Assembly (NCBI GenBank): GCA_964017125.1
Contig: OZ024907.1
Coordinates: 26,350,476-26,414,475 of the forward strand
DNA length: 64,000 bases
DNA from: Flabesymbios commensalis
Lineage: Eukaryota > Annelida > Polychaeta > Terebellida > Flabelligeridae
Reading direction: 5' to 3'
The notes under the pieces were generated by a model. The model was given only the letters and a program-made list of their open reading frames with translations, made no database searches and had not been told where the DNA came from. Both the position numbers and the translations under genes were made by a program. Positions 12,004 through 22,439 of the stretch are shown here, in pieces; position 1 is the stretch's first letter, and each line of letters begins with the position of its first letter.

Positions 12004-13209
12004 GATTAGGTATTGTGGCAAGCTTCTATGATCCAGAGGATGACATACGGTCCAAATGTGTACCACTGATTTTGCGGTTCTTATTTCATTAATTTTCTAG
12101 ACCAATAATTCTGTAAAACAATTGAAAAGAAGCTAGAACGACCATATTGAAAGGATTAAAACGATCTTTGTATCCAGGATGTGAAGAGTCCAAATTTACT
12201 TATTGTTGGTGCAGGACGGGGTCTGGGGTCCTCCCACAATGCAATTTGGTGGAATCTGGCAATTTTTTTTTACACGTACAAAAGACGGATGGATGGATCT
12301 CTCTGTCTAAGTCCTTGGAGAGAAGGAACACGGTGTTTGTAGTTGGGATAAATCTATATCAATTTAATGAACTTTTTAAAGTATTGGACGAAACAATAGT
12401 TGGGGGAGGTTTGACGCCCGATAAAAAAATTACTGTTTTTTCTTTGACTTTTCCTACATTTTTTAAAAGTGAGGTGTTTTTCCGGACAATTCAGGTTTTT
12501 CATAAACAATTCTACTTTTCAGGTAAATAAGGTGTCGTGAAAACCCTGTGTTATATAGATATTCTGTGAGGAACTTACGGCCCTGACCCTGTTTTGCAAC
12601 GCAAATATTTGTGTAAGGTCAATCACACAAAATTTGTCAACAAGGTATCTCAGCTGGAACAATACATAATTCACCGAATATTGCTCATTGAGACAGACGC
12701 AGGGCCAACATTGGGTCAATGAGTGACTGTTGAGAGGTATATATGATGGAGAAACGTCAGGAGTACACCATACCAGGGGAAACTGGCCGTCAGCCAAATA
12801 ACGGCCAAATCTAGAACACTGGACAAACACGTGAACAAAACATCACCACAGCTCCCCCCCCCCCCCCCCCCAGTGTGCATCATCAACTAATGAAATAATA
12901 TCTAATTGTACGCATCTAATTGACGATTAGCCTATAGGCCCTTATAGAACCACTTTTAAAAACCATTAAGCATGAATGACCCACCTGCACTGAACGCTGG
13001 ACCAACATCCAGCCAACATCGGGTCAAAGTCTCGTGTTGCATACCTGGTAATTACTTTCTGGGTTGATATATGTTAAATCTGATGGCCGACGAAGAATGC
13101 GGTGAACAAAATCCGATGTTAAGCAGCGTAGCATCCGCGTCAATTAGTTTGTCATGGTCACGAGTTAACCAGAAAGTAAACACAACACAACACTCCACAT
13201 AGAATATGT
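12004..13209. other. non-coding stretch with repeat relics
   Basis: No gene recognised; a 127-codon frame at 12147-12530 has no family resemblance. Contents: a diverged repeat at about 12400-12535 that recurs at 47215-47345 (shared ACTTTTCCTA, AGGTGTTT, ATAAACAAT, TTTTCAGGT-like blocks); palindromic MITE relics near 12690-12735 and 12980-13050; a poly-C run near 12851-12871. Confidence 0.6.
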
Positions 13210-14580
13210 TAGACAGGGATATATCCTAACCAATCTAATAAACATGTCTGTCAAACTTTTCTCAACGGTTTCTATTGTATTTTTTCCCGTAGATTTCAAA
13301 TCTGCCAGATACCATTCGAGATTTTGCATATTTAATTAGCTAATTTGCATATTTCCAAAATGGCCGCCGAAAAAAAAGTAATCGGCTATCAATACATTTC
13401 CGGCAATCCTAAAAATGTGTTTTTTGGCCCTAAGTTCGGGTTTTAAGATCCCATAATGCAATTTTGACGACAATATTAATTTTGGTGTCATTGGAAGATC
13501 ATAGGTCACGTGACCATCGAAATACAATATCCAACATTCACGTTTTAGCAAAAAGTGCACAACTTGAAGTTTTTTGGATAAAATGATGGTTTGAATGCCT
13601 GATAATATAGATTTAATCTCAGAGAGTTACATCTTATACACAATACTATATTTATTAATACAAGATGGCCGCCATAATTCAAAATGGCCGCCAGCCGAAT
13701 CGAAAATCAAGATATCTTAGTTTCTGGATATCATATCTAAGCGATCTTAGTGGCTTGATTAAGGTTTTTGGACCAAGGAATACAATGCCAAACATCATTA
13801 TACTGTCAAATGATTTTTTAGAGGTTTTTGAAGTGTTTTTGATTTCTATAGTTTGATATTTTGGCAAAATTGTGTGATCCCTCTACCCCACCATAGTTAT
13901 ATTTGAATGACTTCCTCACAGAATGAGTTTATCATCCGCACACTGTTCTGAATTCACATACTAACATGATATAAAGTTAAACCATATAAATTACATGTGT
14001 ATGACAGCGACAAAATAGGTAAATAAACATCATTTACATTATAAAACGGAACTGTTATGTTGTAGAGTATGTAAAACTAATAACCAGGGGGTTAACATCA
14101 TATTTTCTGGAAAACTGACAGTCTGACACGGCGTGTTGTAAACGGTTGGGCACCCGAAAAGATATCTACATATATTTAGGTTCACAACCTAGGTGCACAA
14201 CCTTGCAAATCGACTACTGGAAATTGACAGGAGGCCAATAATGGCGGCCATTACCGAGAAACCTTAAGTTGTCAATATCGCGGTCAATATTTAGGATAAT
14301 TTGCTTTTAAAGTTGTCTAAACCTATCTTTTTAGGGTCAATGATCAATATGGAGACAACCCTGAAGTGATTTTATGTCTTCTTAACAAGATAGTACACAA
14401 AGCCATGCATTTGATAATGTGAAATTAATGTTTTGCGCTAGATATTATTAATCTCGTTTGATAAGAAAAAAATTGATGTGATAACAATGGTAAGTTTATT
14501 GATTATAATCTAACATAAGTATTATTCCTTGTTGTGTTACATCACTTGTTACAATAATCACTTCAAAACATAATTAGCCG
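13210..14580 (+). repeat. left inverted arm of the 5-kb element
   Basis: Inverse of 16775-18159. Strongest similarity is in the outer kilobase (to about 14350); inside that it decays but is still recognisable (TTTGATAAGAAAA, TCACTTCAAAACATA against the inverse of the right arm). Confidence 0.8.
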
Positions 14581-14819
14581 AATGTTAGCATTAAGAGCGC
14601 TGAAAATAATACTGTCGAAGGAACTAGTGGCAGGAAGCAACATGCACACAACTACATTGTATATCGATTATAAGATTATTGAAAGTGAGTGTGCCTAAAA
14701 AGTATATGATGCAGTTATGCTATTTAATTATAAGGATTATGTGTTGTGTTGTACAAAGCTGCATTTGCTTGGGGATCACCGACAGTCACATCATAATTAG
14801 CAGGGATTTTCCTTTTCTC

Positions 14820-15310
14820 ACACTAGCAGTTCTTGTTGCAATCCTTCATGCAGGGATGAAATTTTGTGAATCATATGTGGTGGCGACGGTGGGTTTGTAC
14901 ATGTAGACTGAACAGGAATCAGCTTGCCATTTTCTACAACCCATCCATAGTCCTAAGGCTTGAGGATGGCTTGGCTGCATGCTTTATATGCTGCTGGAAA
15001 GCATTTTTATTGGGTGGTAGAAACGTTTTGTCTCTGAGCGTATCTATATCACAGCCTTCTCTTGTTGAAATATGAGTTCACAAAAAGCTGTTGTGACTGG
15101 CCCCACACATATATCGTGATTTCAATGGGAGCACCATCATCAGCAAAGTCTACCAGTGTAGTTATATCATTCAGCCAACTTTAACATGCCAGTAGAGAAT
15201 GAATAGCCGATGGTATCTCGTCCGCTAATAATGTGAATAAATGACAGTGCCCTAAAGTTTGCATGACCCATTGCAGCGGCAAAACTCGTGAATGGATAGC
15301 TGTCTTGAGA
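14820..15310 (-). pseudogene. remnant of a transposon-associated metazoan gene family, left half
   Basis: On the minus strand the translation contains DTIGYSFSTG, then FLPPNKNAFQQHIKHAAK, and in a neighbouring frame DYGWVVENGKLIPVQ. From recall these match a widespread uncharacterised animal family, with a nuclease-like domain and an FTGCDTTSSF motif, in which LPP...L..H..RA..Q is followed by a GW..V.G.L.PV block and a Cys-rich tail. Frames shift between blocks and stops occur, so it is a dead fragment. The same region appears on the plus strand at 15975-16250. Family recall is from memory, not a search. Confidence 0.55.
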
Positions 15311-15974
15311 TGAACGACCAATCACTAAATATACAATGCAATGTATGTGACTGTAATTAGTACACCCGTGTTATCCACCACCTAAGTGAAATTTAGTTGA
15401 ACACTTTGTTCCTCCTGGTACCATGTCTGACATAGAAAAGCAAGAAAGCGAGTCATGTTGGAAAAACTCTTGAAAACCACTTGGATCGCTCCCTGTTAGC
15501 TATTTTGTTATGTTCAGCAGAGCTTCTGGTCTTGATGTGAAAGAAATGGTGTCCAAAGCTGCCATTACTTTCAAGATCATAATTATAGGAAGCTCTTGTC
15601 ACCCGTGAATGACTAGACTCAGAACCAGAAACCTAAATAGTATTATAAGCGAAATTGATTCGTCTGACAAGAGTAATGACATTTCTACTCTTCGGCAAAT
15701 AACACACAAAAAGTAAGTGGTGAAGACATTAAAAATTAATAACTTTATTGGTGATCATGAATGTAGCAATATGCCTCTATCATTGTTCGCAGAAAACGGA
15801 ACTAGCATGATAGCTGATAATGCCATGGTGCTCACATTGAAATAACGGTAGATGTGTGTGACCAGGCAAAGTAGCTTCTTGTGAACACATAATCCAACTT
15901 CGAAGGCTGTGATATAGCTATATAAACTCCGATTCATCAAGTTTTATAATAACAAATCACTGCTGAAATTACTG

Positions 15975-16250
15975 CCACCCCCCTTGCTTTAGAACATCAT
16001 CTAAAGCGGGCAGCATTGGCAACAGCACTTGACAAGTCAGCTTACATAGCCAAGCTTACCTGCAAGCCTGAGGACTATGGACGGGTTGTATAAAATGATA
16101 AACTGATCCTAGGTAAATCTACAAACCCACCAAGGCCATCATATATGACACACGCAATGACAAGTGGCTGCAAGAAGGGTTACAACAAAAACTGCTGGAG
16201 TAAGAGAAGAAAAATCCCCTGCTATGTAGAAGACTGTCAGAAATATCTAA
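15975..16250 (+). pseudogene. remnant of the same gene family, right half, opposite orientation
   Basis: The plus-strand translation gives PPLALEHHLKRAALATALD, KPEDYGRVV and, further on, MTSGCKKGYNKNCWSKRRK, which corresponds to the family's C-terminal Cys-rich segment. At the DNA level 16075-16200 is a diverged inverted copy of about 14840-14960 (GGACTATGGACGGGTTGTA here against GGACTATGGATGGGTTGTA there). Together the two copies show that the inversion covers coding as well as terminal sequence. Confidence 0.55.
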
Positions 16251-16292
16251 GCAAAGCTAGCTGCGTACAACACCTTGATACCTTGATGACGT

Positions 16293-16373
16293 GAGCGTTG
16301 GGTGATAGGGCATGGTGGGTTACTGCCCGATGTTCTGGGCATGTCTAGGGGATTTACCCTCAGACATGCCCAG
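16293..16373. repeat. short repeat shared with the satellite insertion
   Basis: GGGTGATAGGGCATGGTGGG, GTTCTGGGCATGTCTAGGGG and CAGACATGCCCAGA match the right half of 10613-10852 but lack a block of about 25 bp found there. It inserts just after the Cys-rich gene remnant. Confidence 0.75.
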
Positions 16374-16603
16374 ACGATCAAAGACTTAGGTTTTGATATG
16401 CAATTTAATGCTGAAACACGGAGGCCTTTAGCACAGCTCCGCTATCCTCTAGTCGGATAGTCCTCAAGAATCACAATAGTTGAGGGTAACTCCATTCACT
16501 CCACATGAGAGACCAAATGTCACACACTATTGCCTGCATTGCTCTGGCATGGCCAACATCAGTGCCTGTACTGATGCGGGAGCTGCATTGATACCACTAT
16601 TGA

Positions 16604-16789
16604 GTGGAGGAAACAGGCTACCCCGCTGGCAATCCACCACAATATTATAGCCAGCCACGTGTAGGCTGCAGCTTCCCCAACATGCAACAGACGGGACAGA
16701 TCCCAAATGGCCCTCCCCAGGTGGGTGCGAAAAGTACTACTACTAGCAATCATCCCAGTACCCCTTGGACTGACTACGTTATGAAGTGA
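16604..16789 (+). other. unassigned open frame, Pro/Gln/Tyr-rich
   Basis: A 61-codon frame inside the right half of the 5-kb element contains AGNPPQYYSQPRVGCSFPN and ends in TGA. Its composition (P, Q, Y, S) resembles a disordered C-terminal tail, and it may be the end of a captured or element-encoded protein. No homologue recognised; it could be chance. Confidence 0.25.
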
Positions 16790-18159
16790 TTATAATACCA
16801 AATGCTATATCACTGCAGGGGCTAATACTTATTCTATTATCAAGTTTTTGATCAATAAACATTATCATTGTTATGACATCGTACGCTCACGATGTTTTCT
16901 TATCAAAAGTGATTATTAATATACAGTGTGAAAAATTATTTCCAAAACATAAAAGCAGAGTTGTGTGTATATAGGCCTACTGGTATACATATTTACAAGC
17001 CATTAAATCACTTCAGGACTGGTTTTATATTGATCCTTGACCCTGAAAATACTGGTCTAGACAACTTTAAAAGCAAATTATCTTAAATATTGACCGAGAT
17101 ATTGACAAATTCAAGTTTTTCGGTAATTGCCGCCATTATTGGCTTCCTGCCAATTTCCAATTTATTTAGTCGATTTGCAAGGTTGTGCACCGAGGTTGTG
17201 ATCCTAAATATATGTAGATATCATTTCAGGTGCCCAAACTTTTACAACACGCCGTGTCAGTTTTCCAGAAAATATGATGTTTATCCCTTGGGTAGTAGTT
17301 CTGGGTAGTAGTTCTACATACGCTACAAAATAACAGTGCCGTATTATAATGTAAATGATATGTCTATTTATCTCTTTAATCGCTGTCATATACATGTGAT
17401 GTTTATGGTTTTACTCTAAATCATGTTAGCATGTGAATTCAGAACAGTGTGCGGATGATAACCTCATTCTGGGAGGAAGTTATTCAAATATAACTATGAT
17501 ATAACACAATTTTGCCAAAATATCAAACTATAGAGATCAAAAAGACATCAAAAATCATTTGAAAGTATAATGATGTCTGACATTGTATTCCTTGATCCAC
17601 AACACCTCAATCTAGACACTAAGATAGCTTAAATATGATATCTAGAAGCTCAGATATCTTGATTTTAGGTTCGGATGGCGGCCATTTTGAATTATGGCGG
17701 CCATCTTGTATTAATAAATATAGTCTTGTGTATGAGATGTAACTCTCTGAAATTAAATATATAATATCAGGCATTCTAATCATCATTTTATCCCCAAAAA
17801 GTCCATTTGTGCACTTTTTGCTAAAACGTAAAGGTGGGATATTGTATTTCAATGGTCACGTGACCTATGACCTTCCAATGACCCCAAAAATAACATTGTC
17901 GTCAAAATGGCATTATGGGATCTCAAAACCCGAACTTAGGGCCAAAAAAACACATTTCTATGGTTGCCGTGATTGTATTCATAGCCGATTACGTTTTTTG
18001 GGCGGCCATTTTGGAAATATGCAAATTAGCTAATTAAATATGCAAAATCTCGAATGGTATCTGGCAGATTTGAAATCTACGGGAAAAAACACAATAGAAA
18101 CCGTTGAGAAAAGTTTGACAGACATGTTTATTAGATTGGTTAGGATATATCCCTGTCTA
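16775..18159 (-). repeat. right inverted arm of the 5-kb element
   Basis: Inverse of the left arm. Contains ATGGCGGCCATTTTGAATTA near 17674 and a right terminus CCCTGTCTA. The short open frames in it are mirror images of those in the left arm and are not genes. Confidence 0.8.
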
Positions 18160-18540
18160 TGTGTTTTTACGTTTGAATTTATATAGGCCTGTACACGTGC
18201 TCTGTTTTACGCCCAGCTGTTTACCATTTTTCTTCGAGTTAAGTTTTTATAAAATTTCTCCTAAAATTGGACGGTCTGATACGAGTTAATAATAAAGCAT
18301 ACAATTAATATGAGTTGTCAGACTTTATATTGATACTGACATGTCAGCAGTTTCATACCTGTACACATAAAAAATCAATATGAGTTGCATGATCACCTAA
18401 AACATAGCTTTTAGGCGCTACATTGCTTTTAGGTGTTTATGCACCTGTTACAATCCATCGCAGAATATAAATATACTGACTAAACAAGTAACCATCACTG
18501 AAGAAGTAACTAGGCATCAGCAATAACCTATTTCATTACA

Positions 18541-18600
18541 TTAAACGTAGACGTCAGATTCTGACGTCTAAAGTCGATCCCCGCACTGCAAGATAAAAAT
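18541..18600. repeat. short dispersed repeat (pair with 38225-38285)
   Basis: ATTCTGACGTCTAAAGTCG followed by ATCCCCGCACTG recurs at 38240 as ATTCTGACGTCTAAAGTCG followed by GTCCCTACGCTG. Function unknown. Confidence 0.6.
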
Positions 18601-18899
18601 AAATGTATTTATAATGGCCGTAGACCCATAACATAGGTATTCAAATAAATCAGAGAGAGATAACTAAGACATTTATCATATCATTTATCATATCATTTTT
18701 CAAATTGAAAAAAACCTTTGGTCTCCTTGGTTTATACGTAGGTATTTCAGCGCTTTAAGGGTTAAACACAGTCACACACTTTTCTAACTCTATGGTCACA
18801 CTGAGTTACAGTCCTGAGAGGTCATCTTGGCAGGCCGCTGAATCCGCCCCTTATATAATACAGCTAAACCAGTCACTCGTCATCAAATATTCATAAGCG

Positions 18900-18994
18900 A
18901 TTCTGGGCCCGTATTCTCGTACAAGTTACGATATATCGTAGGCTTCAGAAGCCTACGATATAACGTAACTTGTACGAGAATACGGACCCAGAAT
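18900..18994. mobile_element. 95-bp near-perfect palindrome (GGGCCCGTATTCTCGTAC)
   Basis: ATTCTGGGCCCGTATTCTCG and TACAAGTTACGATAT run to a centre GGCTTCAGAAGCC and then back in inverse, with only two or three mismatches. A foldback MITE is the likely origin. The near identity of the arms suggests a young element or continuing arm homogenisation. Confidence 0.8.
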
Positions 18995-19164
18995 GTGATT
19001 AGTACCGTAACACTTAAAGAACTGAACAGATGTTTTCGTTATGTTTCTTCCAATTTAATCTTAAATAGTGAAAGCTTCTGCTTCGAATGAATTAAAAATA
19101 GCTTGGCTTATATATATAGATTGACATACCTGCCAAACAAGAGGCCAGCCGGCCACCATAATCC

Positions 19165-20587
19165 CCCGCCCCGCCGCGTGATAGAAATTTTACAGGGTGC
19201 ATACTTCCCTGAAGTCTCACATTCTGTTCTACAATAATGATCCACCTATCTAGATTACTGTGTATAATACAGATATTGAAGTCAATGTTGGTCGCAAGTC
19301 AGCATTTTTTTAGTTTGAGCAAGTTGCCATTAAGAGGGTATATATATATATATCCCTCACTGAAACCATACATTTCGTTTTATAGTATTTATTGGACTGG
19401 TACATATCCTATGGAATTTTTGTTCCAAGGGTTGATGCTGTAAATGGATTTAATGCCTTATCAATGTTGAATTTCGTTGGTAGATTTTAATTTTATGTGT
19501 TTTTCTCTATAAAAAAACAACATTTTTTACCCTAAAACATGTAAAAGGTGACCCATTTTTCGCGCGCGGCTGCTCTAAAACTATATTCATGGGGTTTACA
19601 AAGGGGCACAGCCCCTTCGCCCTTCGCCGTAAACGGTGATTGTACACAGTTGAGACGATGACTCACTTTGCTTCTCCTGTGCACGTTTAAAAAACTTTGA
19701 TAACAATTGGCCGTTTTGTTTTTTGTCTGCCATCTTGAATTTATGCAAATTTGGACAGAATGAATATTATTTTTTGGATCAGAAAAATTAAAGAAATGCA
19801 CAAATAATTTTTATCGTCATCATTTTCCAAATTATGCCAATTTTGAAGGTTAGAGCATCTAACTATCTGGCACAGTTTGTCCGGTATCAGGCATATTAAA
19901 GTTAATTATGGCTGATAGTCTGCCATTTTGAATTTGATCAACTTGAAAATTTTCAGAGCATATCCCTACCTGAAACCGCACATTTTGTTTTGTAGTAATG
20001 TTCTAGCTATATGGCACGGTTTGTCAGATATCAGGCATATTAAAGTTAATTACGGCCGATAGTCGGCCATTTTGAACTTGATCAAGTTGAAAATTTTCAG
20101 AGCATACCCCTACCTGAAACCGCACATTTTGTTTTGTAGTAATGGTCTAGCTATATGGCACGGTTTGTCAGATATCAGGCATATTAAAGTTAATCACGGC
20201 CGATAGTCGGCCATTTTGAATTTGATCAAGTTGAAAATTTTCAGAGCATATCCCTACCTGAAACCGCACATTTTGTTTTGTAGTAATGGTCTAGCTATAT
20301 GGCACGGTTTGTCAGATATCAGGCATATTAAAGTTAGTTATGGCCGATGGTCGGCCAATTAAGCAGGTAAAATTTCAAAAACCCCAAAAGGCACATCTAA
20401 ACCCCCTAAGGGATGTGTGTGTCAAAAATTAAAGAAATCCATGCACGGGTAACCGAGTTCTGCGCCGGAAACGAAATGCGGACATCCGGACGCGGGACGG
20501 ACGGCCGGACGGACGGACGGCCGGACGGACGGACATCCGAGGCGACGCCAATACCCCTCGCCCCCACTTCGTCGGGTGGGGGATAAA
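19165..20587 (+). mobile_element. 144-bp tandem-array element with hairpin tail, copy C
   Basis: Two badly decayed monomers near 19180-19400 are followed by four recognisable monomers (about 19850-20355), with CTAGCTATATGGCACGG at 20003, 20147 and 20291, i.e. exactly 144 bp apart. The tail (20365-20587) has AAAGGCACATCTAAACCCCC, a GGACGGACGGCC minisatellite and the terminal hairpin CCCCCACTTCGTCGGGTGGG followed by GGATAAAAA. It is more diverged from A and B than those are from each other. Confidence 0.75.
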
Positions 20588-20589
20588 AA

Positions 20590-20967
20590 GGTATAATTAT
20601 GTTGCAGAAAATGTTATTCATATCAGGTTAATATAATTGCAATGATCGCAGCCATTTACAACGGAACAGATAATATCATATATGGTCACCGCTTTGAAAG
20701 GGTCACACTCCACTTGCTACTCAATGTTGTTTTAATGTTGGTCCAGCGTCTACGACGCTGGCCCAGCATTGTGTCACCTCCTAGTTTTTTTTCTGTGAAT
20801 GGCGAGATGGGTTGACGGTCACTGGCAGACAAGCAAGTAACTATTGGACCCCAATATTACATCCACATCTACCAAATTATAATAGCACCATAATCATTGG
20901 ACTCACCATAGAAATATATAATGTGGTAGATCATCATGATAACCCTTCAAAGTTTCCATCTCAGGTA
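20590..20967. other. non-coding stretch with one MITE relic
   Basis: A truncated CCCAGCAAACACGA-family palindrome lies at about 20710-20785 (TTGGTCCAGCGTCTACGACG centre). Otherwise nothing recognised. Confidence 0.55.
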
Positions 20968-21076
20968 ACCAGCAGACCTAGACGTTGATCAATGTTTGGC
21001 TTAACGTTGGTCCAACGTCGTAGACGGTGGACCAACGTTAAACCAGCAGTGATTCAACGTTTTGTGTCTGCTGGAT
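20968..21076. mobile_element. palindromic MITE, TA-flanked
   Basis: Flanked by TA at 20966-20967 and 21077-21078. Both arms carry AACGTTGGTCC in place of the family's usual AATGTTGGCCC, so the arms changed together. Confidence 0.8.
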
Positions 21077-21079
21077 TAG

Positions 21080-22186
21080 CTGCGTGACAACAGTGGCAAT
21101 GTATTTTGGGATGTCGTATGTTTGACCAAAATGAGATTCGCAAGGCTAAGTTTAATATTATTCTTAGTCATTAGCATAGGTAGAATCATTCATAATAAAC
21201 ATCCATAAATGATATATTTGTGTAATTTAATTCTAAAAGTTTTTACCTGTGCTAATATTAAAAACGTGTGTGGAACATCCATCAACATCATCATCATCAT
21301 GTGACCAACGAATCGATAAAACATTTGTCTAGATGTTTTTCTACATATTTACTAGCCCGCATGATCAGGGGTTGGACATGAATCATTTATATACCTCATA
21401 ATCATTAATGGTCTAACTATGACAAATTTAATAAAGTTCCAATAAATGTACAATGAATCATTTATATAACGCTTTTATATAACTCATAATCATTAATGAT
21501 TTAACTAATGCAAACAAACGTAATAAACATTATTTTATTTTGTCAGTCAAATCCCAATAAATGTACAGTGCAATAAGGTAATTTTAATTAGGAATATAAA
21601 AAGTGCCTTGGTATATATATGCACAAAAAAACTTGGACATATAGAAATCACTCCCTTAAATACTTCAACTTGTACATGTACATTACCATAAATTAAGTGC
21701 TAGTATTCATGCAAATGTCGTAACACTTCAAAACAAGAGCACACTAGCCCACCAGCTTAATATGATATTTCAAGTCGCCAGTTCTGTTCTAAATATCATA
21801 ATTAGTGTGAACGGAGTCAACTCCATTCAAACAGTTTGTTTTCTTAACGGATCCTCCTTATTCGTGGTATTCTCAGGACCGAAACTACATTGAGGCAAAT
21901 GAGGCAATTGTCTCACAAAAGTTTGCCCACCACTTTGTTTCTGTCTGTTAAACGTGCCAAATATTGTGGTTGAGGCTGGCCCAAGTATGGTATTCCACCC
22001 CTTCAAATTAAATAGCAACGGAAGTGATCGGCTTATCTCGTCATGTGGCAGGCTGAGTCACTCTTCCATTGATCGGGGGTGGAAATGTCCAATATCGCAC
22101 CAATTTCCAGTTTTCTTTTGGACATTTTGCAGAATTACCATAGCCGTACATTAATGTAATAAACATATTTGACTCTCATCTAACAT
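21080..22186. other. AT-rich non-coding stretch
   Basis: A diverged direct duplication (CATTTATATA, TAATCATTAATG, AATGTACA blocks) lies around 21375-21560. No gene or known repeat. Confidence 0.5.
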
Positions 22187-22190
22187 TTAA

Positions 22191-22428
22191 CCGTTTAGCC
22201 GCCAAATTATTCAATTAGAATTTTCACTCACTTGAAGTTGTGTCTCGCTGACGCGATCCACAACTTCAAGTGAGTGAAAATTATTCAGATTTGACTAAAT
22301 GGAGGTCAGCACTTTTTAAAAATTACTGACTGATGTCATTTGTCAGCATTAAAATGTTTAAAATGTGGTACCTAATGTGCTAATAAAAAATGAAATCTCG
22401 AATATATGCGGCACCGGCGGTTAAAGGG
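22191..22428. mobile_element. piggyBac-like MITE with central hairpin (member a)
   Basis: TTAA at 22187-22190 and 22429-22432 flank the element. The right end is GGCGGTTAAAGGG, the inverse of the CCCTTTAACCGCC end seen in other members. A hairpin near the left end, CACTTGAAGTTGTGTCTCGC then TGACGCGATCCACAACTTCA, has long fully paired arms. The remainder (CCTAATGTGCTAATAAAAAA) matches the members at 31079 and 32344. TTAA targets and CCC ends are the piggyBac signature; no transposase is present. Confidence 0.8.
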
Positions 22429-22439
22429 TTAACCAAAAA

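Larger units (their letters stand above)
13210..18159. mobile_element. about 5-kb DNA element with long inverted arms
   Basis: The outermost sequence TAGACAGGGATATATCCTAA at the left is found inverted at 18140-18159. Similarity then continues inward for more than 1 kb: both arms share GACAGACATG-type sequence, the AAATATGCAAATTAGCTAAT block, paired AATGGCGGCC-type blocks near 13670 and 17690, and an AAAGTTGTCTA block near 14310 and 17065. Even the interior is partly inverted, since both halves carry remnants of one gene family facing outward from the centre. No transposase was identified. Possible 3-bp TGT flanks are too short to trust. The arms differ by many substitutions and small indels, so the insertion is not recent. 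Confidence 0.8.

Noticed and set aside
12147-12530. 127-codon plus-strand frame
   Set aside because: No family resemblance; its 3' half overlaps a dispersed repeat also found at 47215-47345 where the frame is not kept.
13210-18159. Polinton or other virus-like element because of the long inverted termini
   Set aside because: Only 5 kb long, with no polymerase, integrase, ATPase or capsid-like sequence visible; the contents fit a decayed DNA element.
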